From: Aliirhizobium wenxiniae
GTDB lineage: Bacteria; Pseudomonadota; Alphaproteobacteria; Rhizobiales; Rhizobiaceae
Assembly: GCF_019511445.1 (NCBI RefSeq)
Contig: NZ_JAEUAN010000004.1
Span: 248,001 to 312,000, forward strand
Direction: 5' to 3'
DNA: 64,000 nt
The notes below the pieces were generated by a model. The model had not been told where the DNA came from and searched no databases. It saw only the letters and a program-made list of their open reading frames with translations. This document shows, piece after piece, positions 50,603-63,194 of the stretch. The translations under genes were made by a program, and so were the position numbers. How positions within the stretch are numbered: position 1 is the stretch's first letter; the number at the start of each line of letters is the position of its first letter.

Positions 50603-50932
50603 ATGAACAAGGCCATTGCACTCGCCGCCCTCATTTCCGCCTCCGCATTTGCAGCCGGCGCATCCGCCCAGACGATGGATAGCCAATTTCCCGCCACATC
50701 GACCGCCGGTGTGACTGTGGTCAACGTGACCAATGACCCGAGTTCGGGCAATGGCAGCCGTCTGCCGCAGTCCGTCAGCAATCCGAGCCCTGACGTAATC
50801 CAGGATGCTCAGGCCGAGCTTCAGTCTGATCCGGGCCTTGCTGACGCGTTGGCTATGCAGAATGTCGAACTGGCCAATGTGATCGCGATCCAGACCGCCG
50901 CGAATGGCGGCAAGGTTGTCTATATCCGCTAA
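50603..50932 (+). CDS. Secreted protein, unknown function
   Basis: A 109-residue protein with a signal peptide (MNKAIALAALISASAFAAG, cut after ASA) and a mature part rich in Ser, Asn, Gln and Ala, including NVTNDPSSGNGSRLPQSVSN and ALAMQNVELANVIAIQTAAN. It has no cysteines. The ATG follows AAGGAGATTTTCC, a near-perfect ribosome binding site, and a terminator follows, so it is probably well expressed. No family is recognised; a small periplasmic or surface protein is inferred. Confidence 0.75.
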   Translation: MNKAIALAALISASAFAAGASAQTMDSQFPATSTAGVTVVNVTNDPSSGNGSRLPQSVSNPSPDVIQDAQAELQSDPGLADALAMQNVELANVIAIQTAANGGKVVYIR

Positions 50933-50954
50933 AGGCGGTGTGAGACGAATGGGA

Positions 50955-50981
50955 AAGCCGGGCACGCATCGCGCCCGGCTT
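50955..50981 (+). terminator. Terminator after the secreted-protein gene
   Basis: A 9-bp stem AAGCCGGGC / GCCCGGCTT with a 9-base loop, followed by TTTTTC. It lies 22 bases after the stop and faces the convergent creA. Confidence 0.85.
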
Positions 50982-51008
50982 TTTTCATGATCGTCGAGTA
51001 AAATTACC

Positions 51009-51518
51009 TCAGGGCGCCGGCTTCCCTTTTGTCCAGGTCACCTGCTGACCGTAAAGCGGTACGGTGGAAATGGCCATCTTGGCGGAACCTTCCACAACCT
51101 GACGGGAATGGGCGAGATAAATCAGCGTGTCATTGGTCTTGTCATAGATACGCTTGACCAAAAGATCCTTCCAGATGAGCGACCGCCCCTGGCGAAAGAC
51201 TTCTTCACCGCCCTTGCCAAGTTCAATGTCGCCGATTTCCACCGGCCCCGTTTGTCGGCAGGCGATCGAGCTGTTGGACGGATCCTCGAACCAGTTACCA
51301 TTCCGCAGACGGTCGATCACGCTGCGATCGAAATAGGTGACATGGCAGGTGACGCCCTTGACCTGCGGATCAGGCACAGCCTCGACAATGATGTCATTGC
51401 CGATCCAGTCGACGCCGACCTTGCCGACGACCTCGGCAATAGCCGGAGCGGCCGCAATACCGGTCAGAACGACGGCAGCGGAAACGAACGATAGAGTTCG
51501 ACGGTTCAGACGGGGCAT
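51009..51518 (-). CDS. CreA-family periplasmic protein
   Basis: A 169-residue protein of the CreA family, conserved and periplasmic but without a known activity. Signal peptide MPRLNRRTLSFVSAAVVL with a likely cut after AIA. Family stretches include VGKVGVDWIGNDIIVEAVPD, VTCHVTYFDRS, GGEEVFRQGRSLIWKDLLVK and DTLIYLAHSRQVVEGSAK. Two cysteines, in VTCHV and IACRQT, may pair. The ATG at 51518 follows GGAGATTTGCCC; the in-frame upstream start is a TTG. Confidence 0.92.
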   Translation of the reverse strand: MPRLNRRTLSFVSAAVVLTGIAAAPAIAEVVGKVGVDWIGNDIIVEAVPDPQVKGVTCHVTYFDRSVIDRLRNGNWFEDPSNSSIACRQTGPVEIGDIELGKGGEEVFRQGRSLIWKDLLVKRIYDKTNDTLIYLAHSRQVVEGSAKMAISTVPLYGQQVTWTKGKPAP

Positions 51519-51593
51519 GGGCAAATCTCCGATCAACAATTCGGGATCAGAGATAAGGTGCGGCCCGCCGCTTGCAAGACATGACGACGGCGG

Positions 51594-52205
51594 TCACCTG
51601 CCAAGAGCCGCCGCTGGCTGCTTGCGCAGCGTGCAGGCCTCGTAGCCGCTGGAGAACAGGCGACCGGCCTTCATTCCGATAGCAGCAGGCACATCCCTGA
51701 TCTCAGACACGTTCAATTCGGCCGCAATCGCGATCGAGGCTTCGGCGCAGATGGCCGCGTCCTCGGCGGCATTGTGATGAAGAAAGCTCAGGCCAAGATG
51801 TTGCGCGAGGATATTGAGCTTGTGCGAAATCAGATGCGGCCAAACCTTCTGGGCCATCTTGACGCTGCACAGATAGGATAATTCCGGATAGCACTGACGG
51901 TACTGATCGAGACAGGCACGCCAGACGCTGAAATCGAAAGCCGCGTTGTGTGCGATCATCGTAGCGCCGGCGAAATCATCGGCAAATTCGTCCATCACCT
52001 CGGGAAACTCGCCTGCATCCTCCACCTGTTCGGGCCGGATTCCGTGTATTGCAATGTTGAACGATGAAAACCGCATGTCCTTCGGGCGGATCAGCCGTTC
52101 TTCAACGCGAATGACTTTGCCATTCTCGATCCAGGCAAGCCCGACCGAACAGGCGCTCCCGCGCTGCTCGTTGGCGGTTTCAAAATCGATTGCGATCGTC
52201 TTCAA
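51594..52205 (-). CDS. DEDDh 3'-5' exonuclease (DnaQ-like)
   Basis: About 203 residues. Exonuclease motifs: Exo I IAIDFETANEQRGSACS, Exo II IAHNAAFDFSVW and Exo III HHNAAEDAAICAEASIA, giving the D-E-D-H-D set. It resembles the epsilon-like proofreading family but stands alone, so it is more likely a repair or RNA-processing nuclease. No ATG is present; the best start is TTG 52205 (LKTIAIDFET), with CGGAATTTCACC before it. Another TTG at 52226 would add seven residues. Confidence 0.88.
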   Translation of the reverse strand: MKTIAIDFETANEQRGSACSVGLAWIENGKVIRVEERLIRPKDMRFSSFNIAIHGIRPEQVEDAGEFPEVMDEFADDFAGATMIAHNAAFDFSVWRACLDQYRQCYPELSYLCSVKMAQKVWPHLISHKLNILAQHLGLSFLHHNAAEDAAICAEASIAIAAELNVSEIRDVPAAIGMKAGRLFSSGYEACTLRKQPAAALGR

Positions 52206-52480
52206 GGTGAAATTCCGATTAAACAAGTGCGACGCTTTTAGGCCGGGCAGTATGATTCGGCAAAGCGCCGCAGATGCGGCGGCTTGACCACATCAAATTT
52301 CCATGCCCAAATCCGTGTCATGAACAGCTTTATCGCCCTTAGCCACGTGACCGTGACCATTCGCCCTGCAGGGCGCGTGGCGGTTTTGGCGCGTTAGCCG
52401 GTCATCCGTCCACCACCCTGCCCCATGATGGCAGGGTCGGCATCGTTCCGCTCTGCTTCGGCAAAACCAGAGAGAGCGAC

Positions 52481-53020
52481 ATGAACGAACTGGAAAATCC
52501 CACACCATTGGCAAAAGATGCGGTATGGCCCAAAGGCCTTGTCATCCGTGCACGAAGACCGTCGGATGCAGACGGTATCGTCACACTGCATAACATGCCG
52601 GGTTACCGAAACGGTACATTGCGTACGCCGCACCACACGCCGGAGGAAATCCGCAAGGGCATCGAAAACCAGCCGGCCAGCATGACCGGTCTGATCGCCC
52701 TTCTCGACGGCAGGATTGTCGGCGATGCAGGACTGACGCGTCTTGCCAATCGCCGCGTCCATGTCGGCAGTATCGGCATGGGCGTGCACGATGCCTATGT
52801 CGGCAAGGGTATCGGCAAGGCGCTGATCGGAGAGATCCTCGCGCTTGCCGACAACTGGTTCAACCTGCGCCGCATCGAGCTGACGGTCTATACCGACAAC
52901 GAGCCCGCCATCCGGCTCTACGAACGCCACGGTTTTGTTACCGAAGGCCGGATGAAGGAGTTTGCCTTTCGTGACGGTAGCTATGTCGATGCCTATTCCA
53001 TGGCACGGATCAGAACCTGA
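52481..53020 (+). CDS. GNAT-family N-acetyltransferase
   Basis: A 179-residue acetyltransferase with the single-domain GNAT fold. VIRARRPSDADGIVTLHNM opens the domain. The acetyl-CoA-binding loop is SIGMGVHDAYVGKGIGKALI, followed by RIELTVYTDNEPAIRLYERH and GFVTEGRMKEFAFRDGSYV. This resembles the YhhY/phosphinothricin-acetyltransferase-like subgroup. The substrate is unknown. It starts after GAGAGAGCGAC and is convergent with ligA, with 3 bases between stops. Confidence 0.9.
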   Translation: MNELENPTPLAKDAVWPKGLVIRARRPSDADGIVTLHNMPGYRNGTLRTPHHTPEEIRKGIENQPASMTGLIALLDGRIVGDAGLTRLANRRVHVGSIGMGVHDAYVGKGIGKALIGEILALADNWFNLRRIELTVYTDNEPAIRLYERHGFVTEGRMKEFAFRDGSYVDAYSMARIRT

Positions 53021-53023
53021 CGA

Positions 53024-55970
<2,947 letters not shown>

Positions 55971-55994
55971 CAGCGGCACGGTCCGAGAGCCGGA

Positions 55995-57668
55995 TCAGCC
56001 GTTACCTGAAAGAAGCGCCGCCGCAGCCGCCCTCGCCTCGTCGGTTACCGAAGCACCTGACAACATGCGGGCGATTTCTTCCGCGCGATGCTCAGGCTCC
56101 ATCGTGGCAACCCGTGTTGCAATCTTCTCGGATCCGTCAGCCGCCGGTCCCTTCGAGATCAGAAGATGCGTCGCCGCGCGCGCTGCAACCTGCGGCGCGT
56201 GAGTGACGGAAAGAACCTGAACGGTAGACGACAGGCGCTTCAACCGCTGGCCGATGGCATCTGCGACGGCTCCACCGACGCCCGTATCGATTTCATCGAA
56301 CACCAGCGTCGGTGCCGAACCGCGATCCGCCAGAGCAACCTTCAACGCCAGCAGGAAACGCGAGAGTTCGCCGCCCGAAGCAACCTTCATGATTGGGCCG
56401 GGACGTGTTCCCGGATTGGTCTGCACATGGAATTCGACCGTATCGATCCCTTCGGCGGCGGCAGCCTCCGGATCGGCCGTCACCTCGATCATGAAGCGCG
56501 CGCGCTCCAGCTTCAGCGCCGGCAGTTCCGCCATGACGGCGGCGGCAAGTGATTCGGCTCCAGCCTTGCGCTTCTCCGAAAGAGCCGCAGCAGCATGATC
56601 GAACTCTGTCTTTGCCGCAGCGGCAATCTTCTCCAACTGCCCGAGCTTTTCCTCACCGGCATCGAGATCTGCAAGATCGGCCACCATCTTTTCAGCCAGC
56701 GCCGGCAGATCGACCACGGCGACGGAATATTTGCGACCCGCTGCACGCAAGGCAAACAGACGCTCTTCAACACGCTCCAGTTCACGCGGATCGAACTCGG
56801 TGCGCCGAAGCGCAGCCTCCACTTCCATCTGCGCATTGGAAAGGTGATTGAGCGCTTGATCCAGAAGCTCGACCGTCTCTTCCAACAGTCCCGGCGCCTC
56901 GTGGCTCTTGCGCTCCAGGCGGCGCACCATCGATGCGATCATCGGTACCGGCGAAGCATTGCCGTTGAGGAATTCCGAAGCCTCGGAAATGTCACCGGCG
57001 ATTCGCTCGGATTTCTGCATCTTCGAGCGCTGTTCGGCGAGTTCGTCCTCTTCGCCGTCACGCGGAGAAAGCGCTTCCAGTTCTTCGACCGAAGCGCGAA
57101 TGTAATCGGCCTCACGGGCCGCAGCCTCCACCTTGGCGCGATGCGCCTTGAAGCCACGCTCAGCGTCCCGCCATGTGCGGTAAAGGCCGCCAACCTGAAT
57201 AACATCGTCGGACAAGCCGGCAAATGCATCGAGCAGCATGCGGTGGGCATTGGTATCGATCAGGGCGCGGTCGTCATGCTGCCCGTGGATTTCCACAAGC
57301 ACCTGACCGACCTGGCGCATCAGTTGCACGCTGACCGGTTGATCGTTGATTGAGGCACGCGTGCGGCCATCCGCCGACTGAATGCGCCGAAAAATCAGAT
57401 CGCCATCGTCATCGATGCCGTTTTCCTTGAGGAGTTTTCTTGCTGCGTGCTGTCCGGGCACGTCGAAGACGGCAGTCACCTGCCCCTTGTCTTCGCCATG
57501 GCGCACCAGGCCGCCATCACCGCGACCGCCAAGAGCCAGCGAAAGACTGTCGAGCAGAATGGATTTTCCGGCGCCTGTTTCACCCGTCAGCACCGAGAGC
57601 CCGGCCTCGAAACCGAGATCTAGCCGCTCGATCAGAACGATATCGCGGATCGACAACTGGATCAGCAT
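55995..57668 (-). CDS. recN: DNA repair protein RecN
   Basis: An SMC-like ATPase that acts early in double-strand break repair. It has 557 residues. The N-terminal Walker A is LTGETGAGKSILLDSLSLAL. Long charged coiled regions lie in the middle. The C-terminal part has the ABC signature SGGELSRFLLALKVAL and Walker B PTLVFDEIDTGVGG. It starts after GAGGCCAC, 27 bases downstream of bamD on the same strand, and ends the division-cluster-like run. Confidence 0.95.
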   Translation of the reverse strand: MLIQLSIRDIVLIERLDLGFEAGLSVLTGETGAGKSILLDSLSLALGGRGDGGLVRHGEDKGQVTAVFDVPGQHAARKLLKENGIDDDGDLIFRRIQSADGRTRASINDQPVSVQLMRQVGQVLVEIHGQHDDRALIDTNAHRMLLDAFAGLSDDVIQVGGLYRTWRDAERGFKAHRAKVEAAAREADYIRASVEELEALSPRDGEEDELAEQRSKMQKSERIAGDISEASEFLNGNASPVPMIASMVRRLERKSHEAPGLLEETVELLDQALNHLSNAQMEVEAALRRTEFDPRELERVEERLFALRAAGRKYSVAVVDLPALAEKMVADLADLDAGEEKLGQLEKIAAAAKTEFDHAAAALSEKRKAGAESLAAAVMAELPALKLERARFMIEVTADPEAAAAEGIDTVEFHVQTNPGTRPGPIMKVASGGELSRFLLALKVALADRGSAPTLVFDEIDTGVGGAVADAIGQRLKRLSSTVQVLSVTHAPQVAARAATHLLISKGPAADGSEKIATRVATMEPEHRAEEIARMLSGASVTDEARAAAAALLSGNG

Positions 57669-57695
57669 GTGGCCTCGTTAATGACCTGTGGTCTC

Positions 57696-58538
57696 TCAGG
57701 CGCCGATGAGCTTTGCGCCGGCGCGCGAAATCCATGATCCCTTGTTTTCACGCGGCTCGACACCACCGGAATGCAGCAGCTTGTAGCTATCAGCATACCA
57801 CTGGCTGTCAGGATAGTTCCGTCCAAGCACTGCCGCAGCCGTCTGTGCCTCTTCCACGATACCCATACGATAATAGGTCTCGGTCAGACGCGCCAAAGCC
57901 TCTTCCACCTGGTTGGTGTTGGGATAGGTTTCGACAACGTTGCGGAAGCGCTGGATGGCGGCAAGGTATTCCTTGCGCTCAAGATAATAGCGGCCGATCT
58001 GCATTTCCTTGCCGGCGAGCTGGTCGCGGGCGAATCGAATCTTGGCCTGGGCATCCTCGACATATTCCGAATCCGGATAGTCTTTGACGACGATGCTCAT
58101 GGCCGCAATCGTATTCCCCGCAGCCTTCTGGTCCTGCGTCACGTCGGAAATCTGCTTCGAATAGCTCAACCCGACCAGATACTGGACATAGGCCGAATCC
58201 TGCGATTTCGGATATTGCTTGAGATAACGGTTGCCGACCGAGATCGCATCGTCGTTACGGCCCATGCGCTGCTTCACGAACGTGCTCATCACAAGCGCCT
58301 TGCGGCCCCATTCCGTGAACGGGTTCTGCTTGTCGATGGCGTCGAACTTGCGTCCTGCCTCAGCCATATTGCCGGCCTTCATATTGGCCAGGCCCTGATT
58401 GTACAACATCTCGGGAGACTCGGCTTCGAAGCCCAGCTTCGTGATGTCGATGTCCTTGTCGGACTGGCAAGCAGCCAAACCAACACTTGTCCCGATGAGT
58501 GCAACCGCCAGGAGGCCGATCCTCGTCAAGCTACGCAT
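57696..58538 (-). CDS. bamD: Outer-membrane protein assembly lipoprotein BamD
   Basis: Essential lipoprotein of the BAM complex that inserts beta-barrel proteins into the outer membrane. It has 280 residues from the ATG at 58538. The signal peptide ends in the lipobox LAAC (Cys24), then five tetratricopeptide-type repeats (LYNQGLANMKAGNMAEAGRK, YVQYLVGLSYSKQISD, EEALARLTETYYRMGI). An open frame to 58655 upstream would destroy the lipobox position. It lies between lpxC and recN, the usual rhizobial order. Confidence 0.94.
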   Translation of the reverse strand: MRSLTRIGLLAVALIGTSVGLAACQSDKDIDITKLGFEAESPEMLYNQGLANMKAGNMAEAGRKFDAIDKQNPFTEWGRKALVMSTFVKQRMGRNDDAISVGNRYLKQYPKSQDSAYVQYLVGLSYSKQISDVTQDQKAAGNTIAAMSIVVKDYPDSEYVEDAQAKIRFARDQLAGKEMQIGRYYLERKEYLAAIQRFRNVVETYPNTNQVEEALARLTETYYRMGIVEEAQTAAAVLGRNYPDSQWYADSYKLLHSGGVEPRENKGSWISRAGAKLIGA

Positions 58539-58709
58539 TTCTACAGACTTTCCATCAGCCATCCGACAGTCCCTGATCGTCCCGCATGAAACTACTCGTA
58601 CCCAGCGGCGTACTAGCCATAAAAGCATGGCTAGGGCAACGCAATGGGTCCGCATTAATGCATTTTTGTGGCGAGCCCGTCCGGCAAGTGCCTTTTATGA
58701 AAAGAAAAA

Positions 58710-58731
58710 GGCCGTTCCTTGCGGAACGGCC
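58710..58731 (-). terminator. Terminator after lpxC
   Basis: A perfect 9-bp stem GGCCGTTCC / GGAACGGCC around TTGC. On the minus strand it runs into CTTTTTCTTTTC. It lies 23 bases after the lpxC stop and separates lpxC from bamD. Confidence 0.9.
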
Positions 58732-58753
58732 AGTCTGACGGAGATCAGAATAT

Positions 58754-59713
58754 TCAAGCAAACCAGGGAGCACATTCCGTCACGTTGACGGGTACGAATT
58801 CACCTGCACGAACGCGGCTTGCGACGGAAGACGGAGCTTCGACAACTTCATACGCAGTCGGATCGCTCAACAGAGCCTTCAACGCGTTCGCATTCATCTT
58901 GTGCCCACCGCGATACGAGCGATAGCAGCCGATAAACTGTGCGCCCGCAAGGGCCAGATCGCCCACGGCATCCAGCGTCTTGTGACGAACAAACTCGTCC
59001 TTGGCGTAACGCAGGCCTTCGACATTCACGACCGTTTCGTCATCGGAAATGACGACCGAGTTTTCCAGCGAAGACCCAAGCGCATAGCCAGCCGCCCACA
59101 AACGCTCGACATCACGCATGAAACCGAAGGTACGGGCACGCGAAAGCTCTACCTTAAAGGTCGAAGCCGTCAGGTCACCCTTCCAGCTCTGCCGTCCGAT
59201 AAGTGCAGACGGGAAATCGATCTCGACCTCGAATCGCGTTCCGTCATACGGCCGGAACTCAGACCAGGATGCGCCCGATTCGATTCGCACCGGCTTCACG
59301 ACGCGGATGTAGCGACGCTTGATCCCGAGATTGACCGTACCGACCTGCTCGATCGCTTCGATGAACGGATACGAACTGCCGTCCATGATCGGCATCTCTG
59401 CACCATCGACTTCAACGATGATGTTATCGATGCCCATGGCATAGAGTGCTGCCATCACATGCTCGATGGTCGCAACCCATTTGGCCGGGGAAAAGCCGAG
59501 CACCGTGCAGAGATCGGTCGGACCGACCTGCGATGAGACGGCGCGATATTCGGCAGACGTTCCATCTTCGAGGTTACGACTGAAAACGATACCCGTATCT
59601 GCTTCTGCCGGCTGGAAGGTGATCATTACCGGCGCTCCAGAATGAACACCGATGCCGCTCAACGTAACCGGAGCAGCGATCGTTGCCTGAAATCCGAGCA
59701 ATCCAATGGTCAT
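58754..59713 (-). CDS. lpxC: UDP-3-O-acyl-N-acetylglucosamine deacetylase LpxC
   Basis: Zinc-dependent committed step of lipid A synthesis, 319 residues. Family motifs: GVHSGAPVMITFQPAEAD, the zinc ligand in WVATIEHVMAALYAMGIDNI, IMDGSSYPFIEAI, and the metal and acid site in FVRHKTLDAVGDLALAG. The start follows GAAGGCTTACGTTA. It is transcribed on its own between ftsZ and bamD. Confidence 0.97.
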   Translation of the reverse strand: MTIGLLGFQATIAAPVTLSGIGVHSGAPVMITFQPAEADTGIVFSRNLEDGTSAEYRAVSSQVGPTDLCTVLGFSPAKWVATIEHVMAALYAMGIDNIIVEVDGAEMPIMDGSSYPFIEAIEQVGTVNLGIKRRYIRVVKPVRIESGASWSEFRPYDGTRFEVEIDFPSALIGRQSWKGDLTASTFKVELSRARTFGFMRDVERLWAAGYALGSSLENSVVISDDETVVNVEGLRYAKDEFVRHKTLDAVGDLALAGAQFIGCYRSYRGGHKMNANALKALLSDPTAYEVVEAPSSVASRVRAGEFVPVNVTECAPWFA

Positions 59714-59965
59714 TAACGTAAGCCTTCTTTATTCCGCGTACCCGTGATCAGCAGGCCCGTATTCGCATTCGGTTGAAACGACAGTCGAAGTTCCAACTCC
59801 GTCAGCGTTCTAAATACGCATGCTATACGCTCTTTCCAAATCACTGTTCGTTTCGGATTGTTACGGTTTTCTAACAACGTCACCATCCCCTGTCAGCGCA
59901 CGATTACCAAGGCGTAAACATCTGATCGAAAACGCTATTTTTCCACAAACAGCAAAATGAACCAA
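59714..59965 (-). other. lpxC upstream region
   Basis: About 250 bases between lpxC and the ftsZ terminator, expected to hold the lpxC promoter. It is AT-richer than the genes, with no further gene and no recognised operator. Confidence 0.4.
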
Positions 59966-59998
59966 AAGAGGCCCGGATGCTGATCACCCGGGCCTCTT
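59966..59998 (-). terminator. Terminator after ftsZ
   Basis: An 11-bp stem AAGAGGCCCGG / CCGGGCCTCTT with an 11-base loop. On the minus strand a short T stretch (CTTTTGG) follows. It lies 24 bases after the ftsZ stop. Confidence 0.75.
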
Positions 59999-60021
59999 CA
60001 ACTTTGTTATACGCCTTTAAC

Positions 60022-61773
60022 TCAGTTCGATTGGCGGCGCAGGAAGGCCGGAATTTCGAGCTGGTCATCCTCGTGGCTCGCCTGCGGAGCGACACGACCG
60101 CGATCATCGAGATTGCCGCGACGCGGAGCATAAAGGCTGGCTTCAGCCGAAAGCGGGCGACGCTGCGGAGCCGGAGCCGAGGTCGTCATGTCCGACTGAA
60201 CATGCTCTTCCTCTTCGCGACGACCGAGCGAATTGGTGATCCGCTTCAGAAGACCCATCGGGCCACGTTCTTCCTGGGCATGGCTTACCGGCTGAGCGCG
60301 ATGCTCCATTTCAGCCTTCACCACCGGCGGAAAGTCTTCCACCTTCGGCATGCGAACCGGCTCCATGACAGGCTCACGATGGATCGGCTCATGCTGAACC
60401 GGCTGTGCCAAACGCGGAGCCGGCTGGCTCATGACCGGAGCAGGAGCTGCCGGCTGATGATAGACCGGTGCCGGCTGCGGAGCCGGCTGTACCGGACGGC
60501 TCATGACCGGAGCGGGAGCCGGAGTTTCTACCGGAGCGGCAGCAAAGATGCGGCTCTGCGGACGAAACTCTTCCTGCTGCGGCTGCGGAGCCGGAGCAAC
60601 AGGCGTCGGGATGGCCAGAACCTGTTCCATTTCGGCTTCTGCCTGACGGATGGTTTCAGCGATCGGGTCGGCAGCCTTCGGTGCCTGAGGGGCCTGCATC
60701 ATGACAGGCTGAGCTGCGGCCGGAGCCGGAGCAACGGCCGCGGAAGGACGGATAATCGGCTTCTGCGCAGCGCGCATTTCAGCGGCACGCAGGTCGACTT
60801 CGCCATGAGCGCGATCGATACCGGTGGCAACGACGGAGACGCGGATAAGGCCTTCGAGTGCTTCGTCGAAGGTTGCGCCGAGGATGATGTTGGCATCCGG
60901 ATCGACTTCTTCGCGAATGCGGGTAGCCGCTTCGTCGACTTCGAACAGGGTCAGGTCGCGACCGCCGGTGATGGAGATCAACAGGCCCTGAGCGCCCTTC
61001 ATCGAGGTTTCGTCGAGGAGCGGGTTAGCGATTGCAGCTTCTGCGGCCTGCAGCGCACGGCCCGAACCGGAAGCCTCACCGGTACCCATCATTGCACGGC
61101 CCATCTCGCGCATGACCGAGCGAACGTCAGCGAAGTCGAGGTTGATCAGGCCTTCCTTGACCATCAGGTCGGTGATGCAGGCAACGCCGGAATAGAGAAC
61201 CTGGTCAGCCATCGCGAATGCGTCGGCAAAGGTCGTCTTGTCGTTGGCGATGCGGAACAGGTTCTGGTTCGGGATGACGATCAGCGTGTCGACCGACTTC
61301 TGCAGTTCCTGGATACCCTGCTCGGCCAGACGCATGCGGCGACCGCCTTCGAAGTGGAACGGCTTGGTGACGACGCCGACGGTCAGGATACCCTTGTTAC
61401 GGGCGGCCTGCGCGACAACCGGAGCAGCACCGGTACCGGTACCGCCGCCCATACCGGCGGTGACGAAGCACATGTGGGTACCGTTGAGATGATCGATGAT
61501 CTCATCGAGGCATTCTTCGGCAGCAGCGCGGCCGACTTCCGGCTGCGAGCCGGCGCCGAGACCTTCGGTGACCTGCACGCCCATCTGGATGATGCGCTCG
61601 GCCTTGGTCATGGTCAGCGCCTGGGCATCGGTATTGGCAACGACGAAATCGACGCCTTCGAGCCCGGCCGTGATCATGTTGTTGACAGCGTTGCCGCCAC
61701 CACCACCCACGCCGAAAACAGTGATCCGAGGCTTCAGCTCGGTGATATCAGGGCTTTTCAGCTTGATAGTCAT
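60022..61773 (-). CDS. ftsZ: Cell division protein FtsZ
   Basis: Tubulin-like GTPase that forms the division ring. It has 583 residues, longer than E. coli FtsZ because of an extended disordered linker. The GTP-binding part has [17 protein letters not shown] and the tubulin signature GGGTGTG at about residues 109-115. The linker (roughly residues 330-560) is Pro/Ala/Gln-rich. The C-terminal peptide [12 protein letters not shown] binds FtsA and other tethers. The ATG at 61773 follows AAGGAAAAGGTACA; the upstream frame is not conserved. It follows ftsA on the same strand. Confidence 0.97.
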   Translation of the reverse strand: MTIKLKSPDITELKPRITVFGVGGGGGNAVNNMITAGLEGVDFVVANTDAQALTMTKAERIIQMGVQVTEGLGAGSQPEVGRAAAEECLDEIIDHLNGTHMCFVTAGMGGGTGTGAAPVVAQAARNKGILTVGVVTKPFHFEGGRRMRLAEQGIQELQKSVDTLIVIPNQNLFRIANDKTTFADAFAMADQVLYSGVACITDLMVKEGLINLDFADVRSVMREMGRAMMGTGEASGSGRALQAAEAAIANPLLDETSMKGAQGLLISITGGRDLTLFEVDEAATRIREEVDPDANIILGATFDEALEGLIRVSVVATGIDRAHGEVDLRAAEMRAAQKPIIRPSAAVAPAPAAAQPVMMQAPQAPKAADPIAETIRQAEAEMEQVLAIPTPVAPAPQPQQEEFRPQSRIFAAAPVETPAPAPVMSRPVQPAPQPAPVYHQPAAPAPVMSQPAPRLAQPVQHEPIHREPVMEPVRMPKVEDFPPVVKAEMEHRAQPVSHAQEERGPMGLLKRITNSLGRREEEEHVQSDMTTSAPAPQRRPLSAEASLYAPRRGNLDDRGRVAPQASHEDDQLEIPAFLRRQSN

Positions 61774-61862
61774 TGTACCTTTTCCTTCTGCTTCTGGTCG
61801 CATCGCCGAGCTGACCAATTCTTTTCCAATTCACTTTGACAGGTCAGGGGCTGTCTTCCCTG

Positions 61863-63194
61863 TCAAAAACTCTCTTTCAGCCACTGTCCCATGCGGGCCA
61901 ACCGACCGGTTCCGTTGCCGAACGAGCCGATAAGGCCGCCCTGCGAGGCATGCGTTTCCATATCCGCCACCTGCGGATAGATGATCAGTCCCACTGCGGT
62001 GGAGAACGCCGGCCCCTTGGCTGCCGCCGGAAGGCCGGAGACACCCATAGGACGACCGATGCGAACATTGCGGGCGAGAATCCGCCGTGCCGTTTCCGGC
62101 AGGCCGGTCAGCTGGCTGGCGCCACCCGTCAAGACGACACGCTTTCCAACGATCGGGCTGAAACCCGACTTCTGGATGCGGTCACGAATAAGCTCCAGCG
62201 TCTCTTCGATGCGGGCGCCAACGATACGGGTAACCAGCGAGCGCGGCACCTGGGTCGGCTGATCGCGATCATCCTCGCCAATCGGCGGAACGGAGATCAC
62301 GTCACGTTCATCGCCACCATTGGCGAGTGCCGAACCATGTACGACTTTCATGCGCTCGGCATCCTCTATCCGAGTCGATAGGCCTCGCGCCAGATCTGTC
62401 GTGACATGATGGCCACCAAGACCGATAGCATCCGTATGAACGAGCTTGCCTTCGCAGAAGACGGAGATAGTCGTCGTGCCGCCACCCATGTCGATGGCAG
62501 CGCAGCCGAGTTCGACTTCATCATCGACGAGAGCCGCAAGACCGCTGGCATAAGGCGTCGCAACCATGCCTTCGACCGAGAGATGCGCGCGATTGACGCA
62601 AAGCTCGAGGTTCTTCAGCGTGATGCGTTCCGCGGTGACGAAATGCATGTCGACACCGAGTTCGTCGCCATACATCGACAACGGATCACGGATGCCTCGT
62701 TCGCCGTCCAGCGAGAAGCCGGTGGGCAGCGAATGCAGGATAGCGCGATCATGACGCTGGGACTGATTGCTTGCCGCCACCAGAACCTTGCGAAGATCGG
62801 AATTTTCGACTTCCTGGCCACCGAGATCGATGGTCGCGGTATAGACGTCGCTTGCCAGACGACCGGCGGAAACATTGACGATGAGGCTATCGACCGTGAG
62901 GCCGGCCATACGCTCGGCAGCGTCGACGGCCAGACGGATAACGCTTTCGGCAGCATCGAGATCAGCGATCACACCGGACTTCACGCCACGCGAACGCTGA
63001 TGGCCGATACCGATGATCTCGATGTGATGCGTGCGGCCCGGAAGGATCTGGCTTTCCTGGCGCGGAGTGAGGCGCGCAATCATGCACACGACCTTGGTCG
63101 ATCCGATATCGAGGACCGACACGACGTGGCTGCGCTTGGATGACAGGGGCTTCATACGCGGCATACCGAATTGGGAGGAACCGAACATACTCAC
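61863..63194 (-). CDS. ftsA: Cell division protein FtsA
   Basis: Actin-like ATPase that anchors FtsZ to the membrane, 443 residues. Motifs: VVSVLDIGSTKVVCMIARL, the shuttle region with PTGFSLDGERGIRDP, the phosphate site AAIDMGGGTTTISVFCEGK and VVLTGGASQLTGLPE. The extreme C-terminus RLARMGQWLKESF is the amphipathic membrane helix. It starts at GTG 63194, overlapping the ftsQ stop (GTGA), or at ATG 63188. Confidence 0.96.
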   Translation of the reverse strand: MSMFGSSQFGMPRMKPLSSKRSHVVSVLDIGSTKVVCMIARLTPRQESQILPGRTHHIEIIGIGHQRSRGVKSGVIADLDAAESVIRLAVDAAERMAGLTVDSLIVNVSAGRLASDVYTATIDLGGQEVENSDLRKVLVAASNQSQRHDRAILHSLPTGFSLDGERGIRDPLSMYGDELGVDMHFVTAERITLKNLELCVNRAHLSVEGMVATPYASGLAALVDDEVELGCAAIDMGGGTTTISVFCEGKLVHTDAIGLGGHHVTTDLARGLSTRIEDAERMKVVHGSALANGGDERDVISVPPIGEDDRDQPTQVPRSLVTRIVGARIEETLELIRDRIQKSGFSPIVGKRVVLTGGASQLTGLPETARRILARNVRIGRPMGVSGLPAAAKGPAFSTAVGLIIYPQVADMETHASQGGLIGSFGNGTGRLARMGQWLKESF

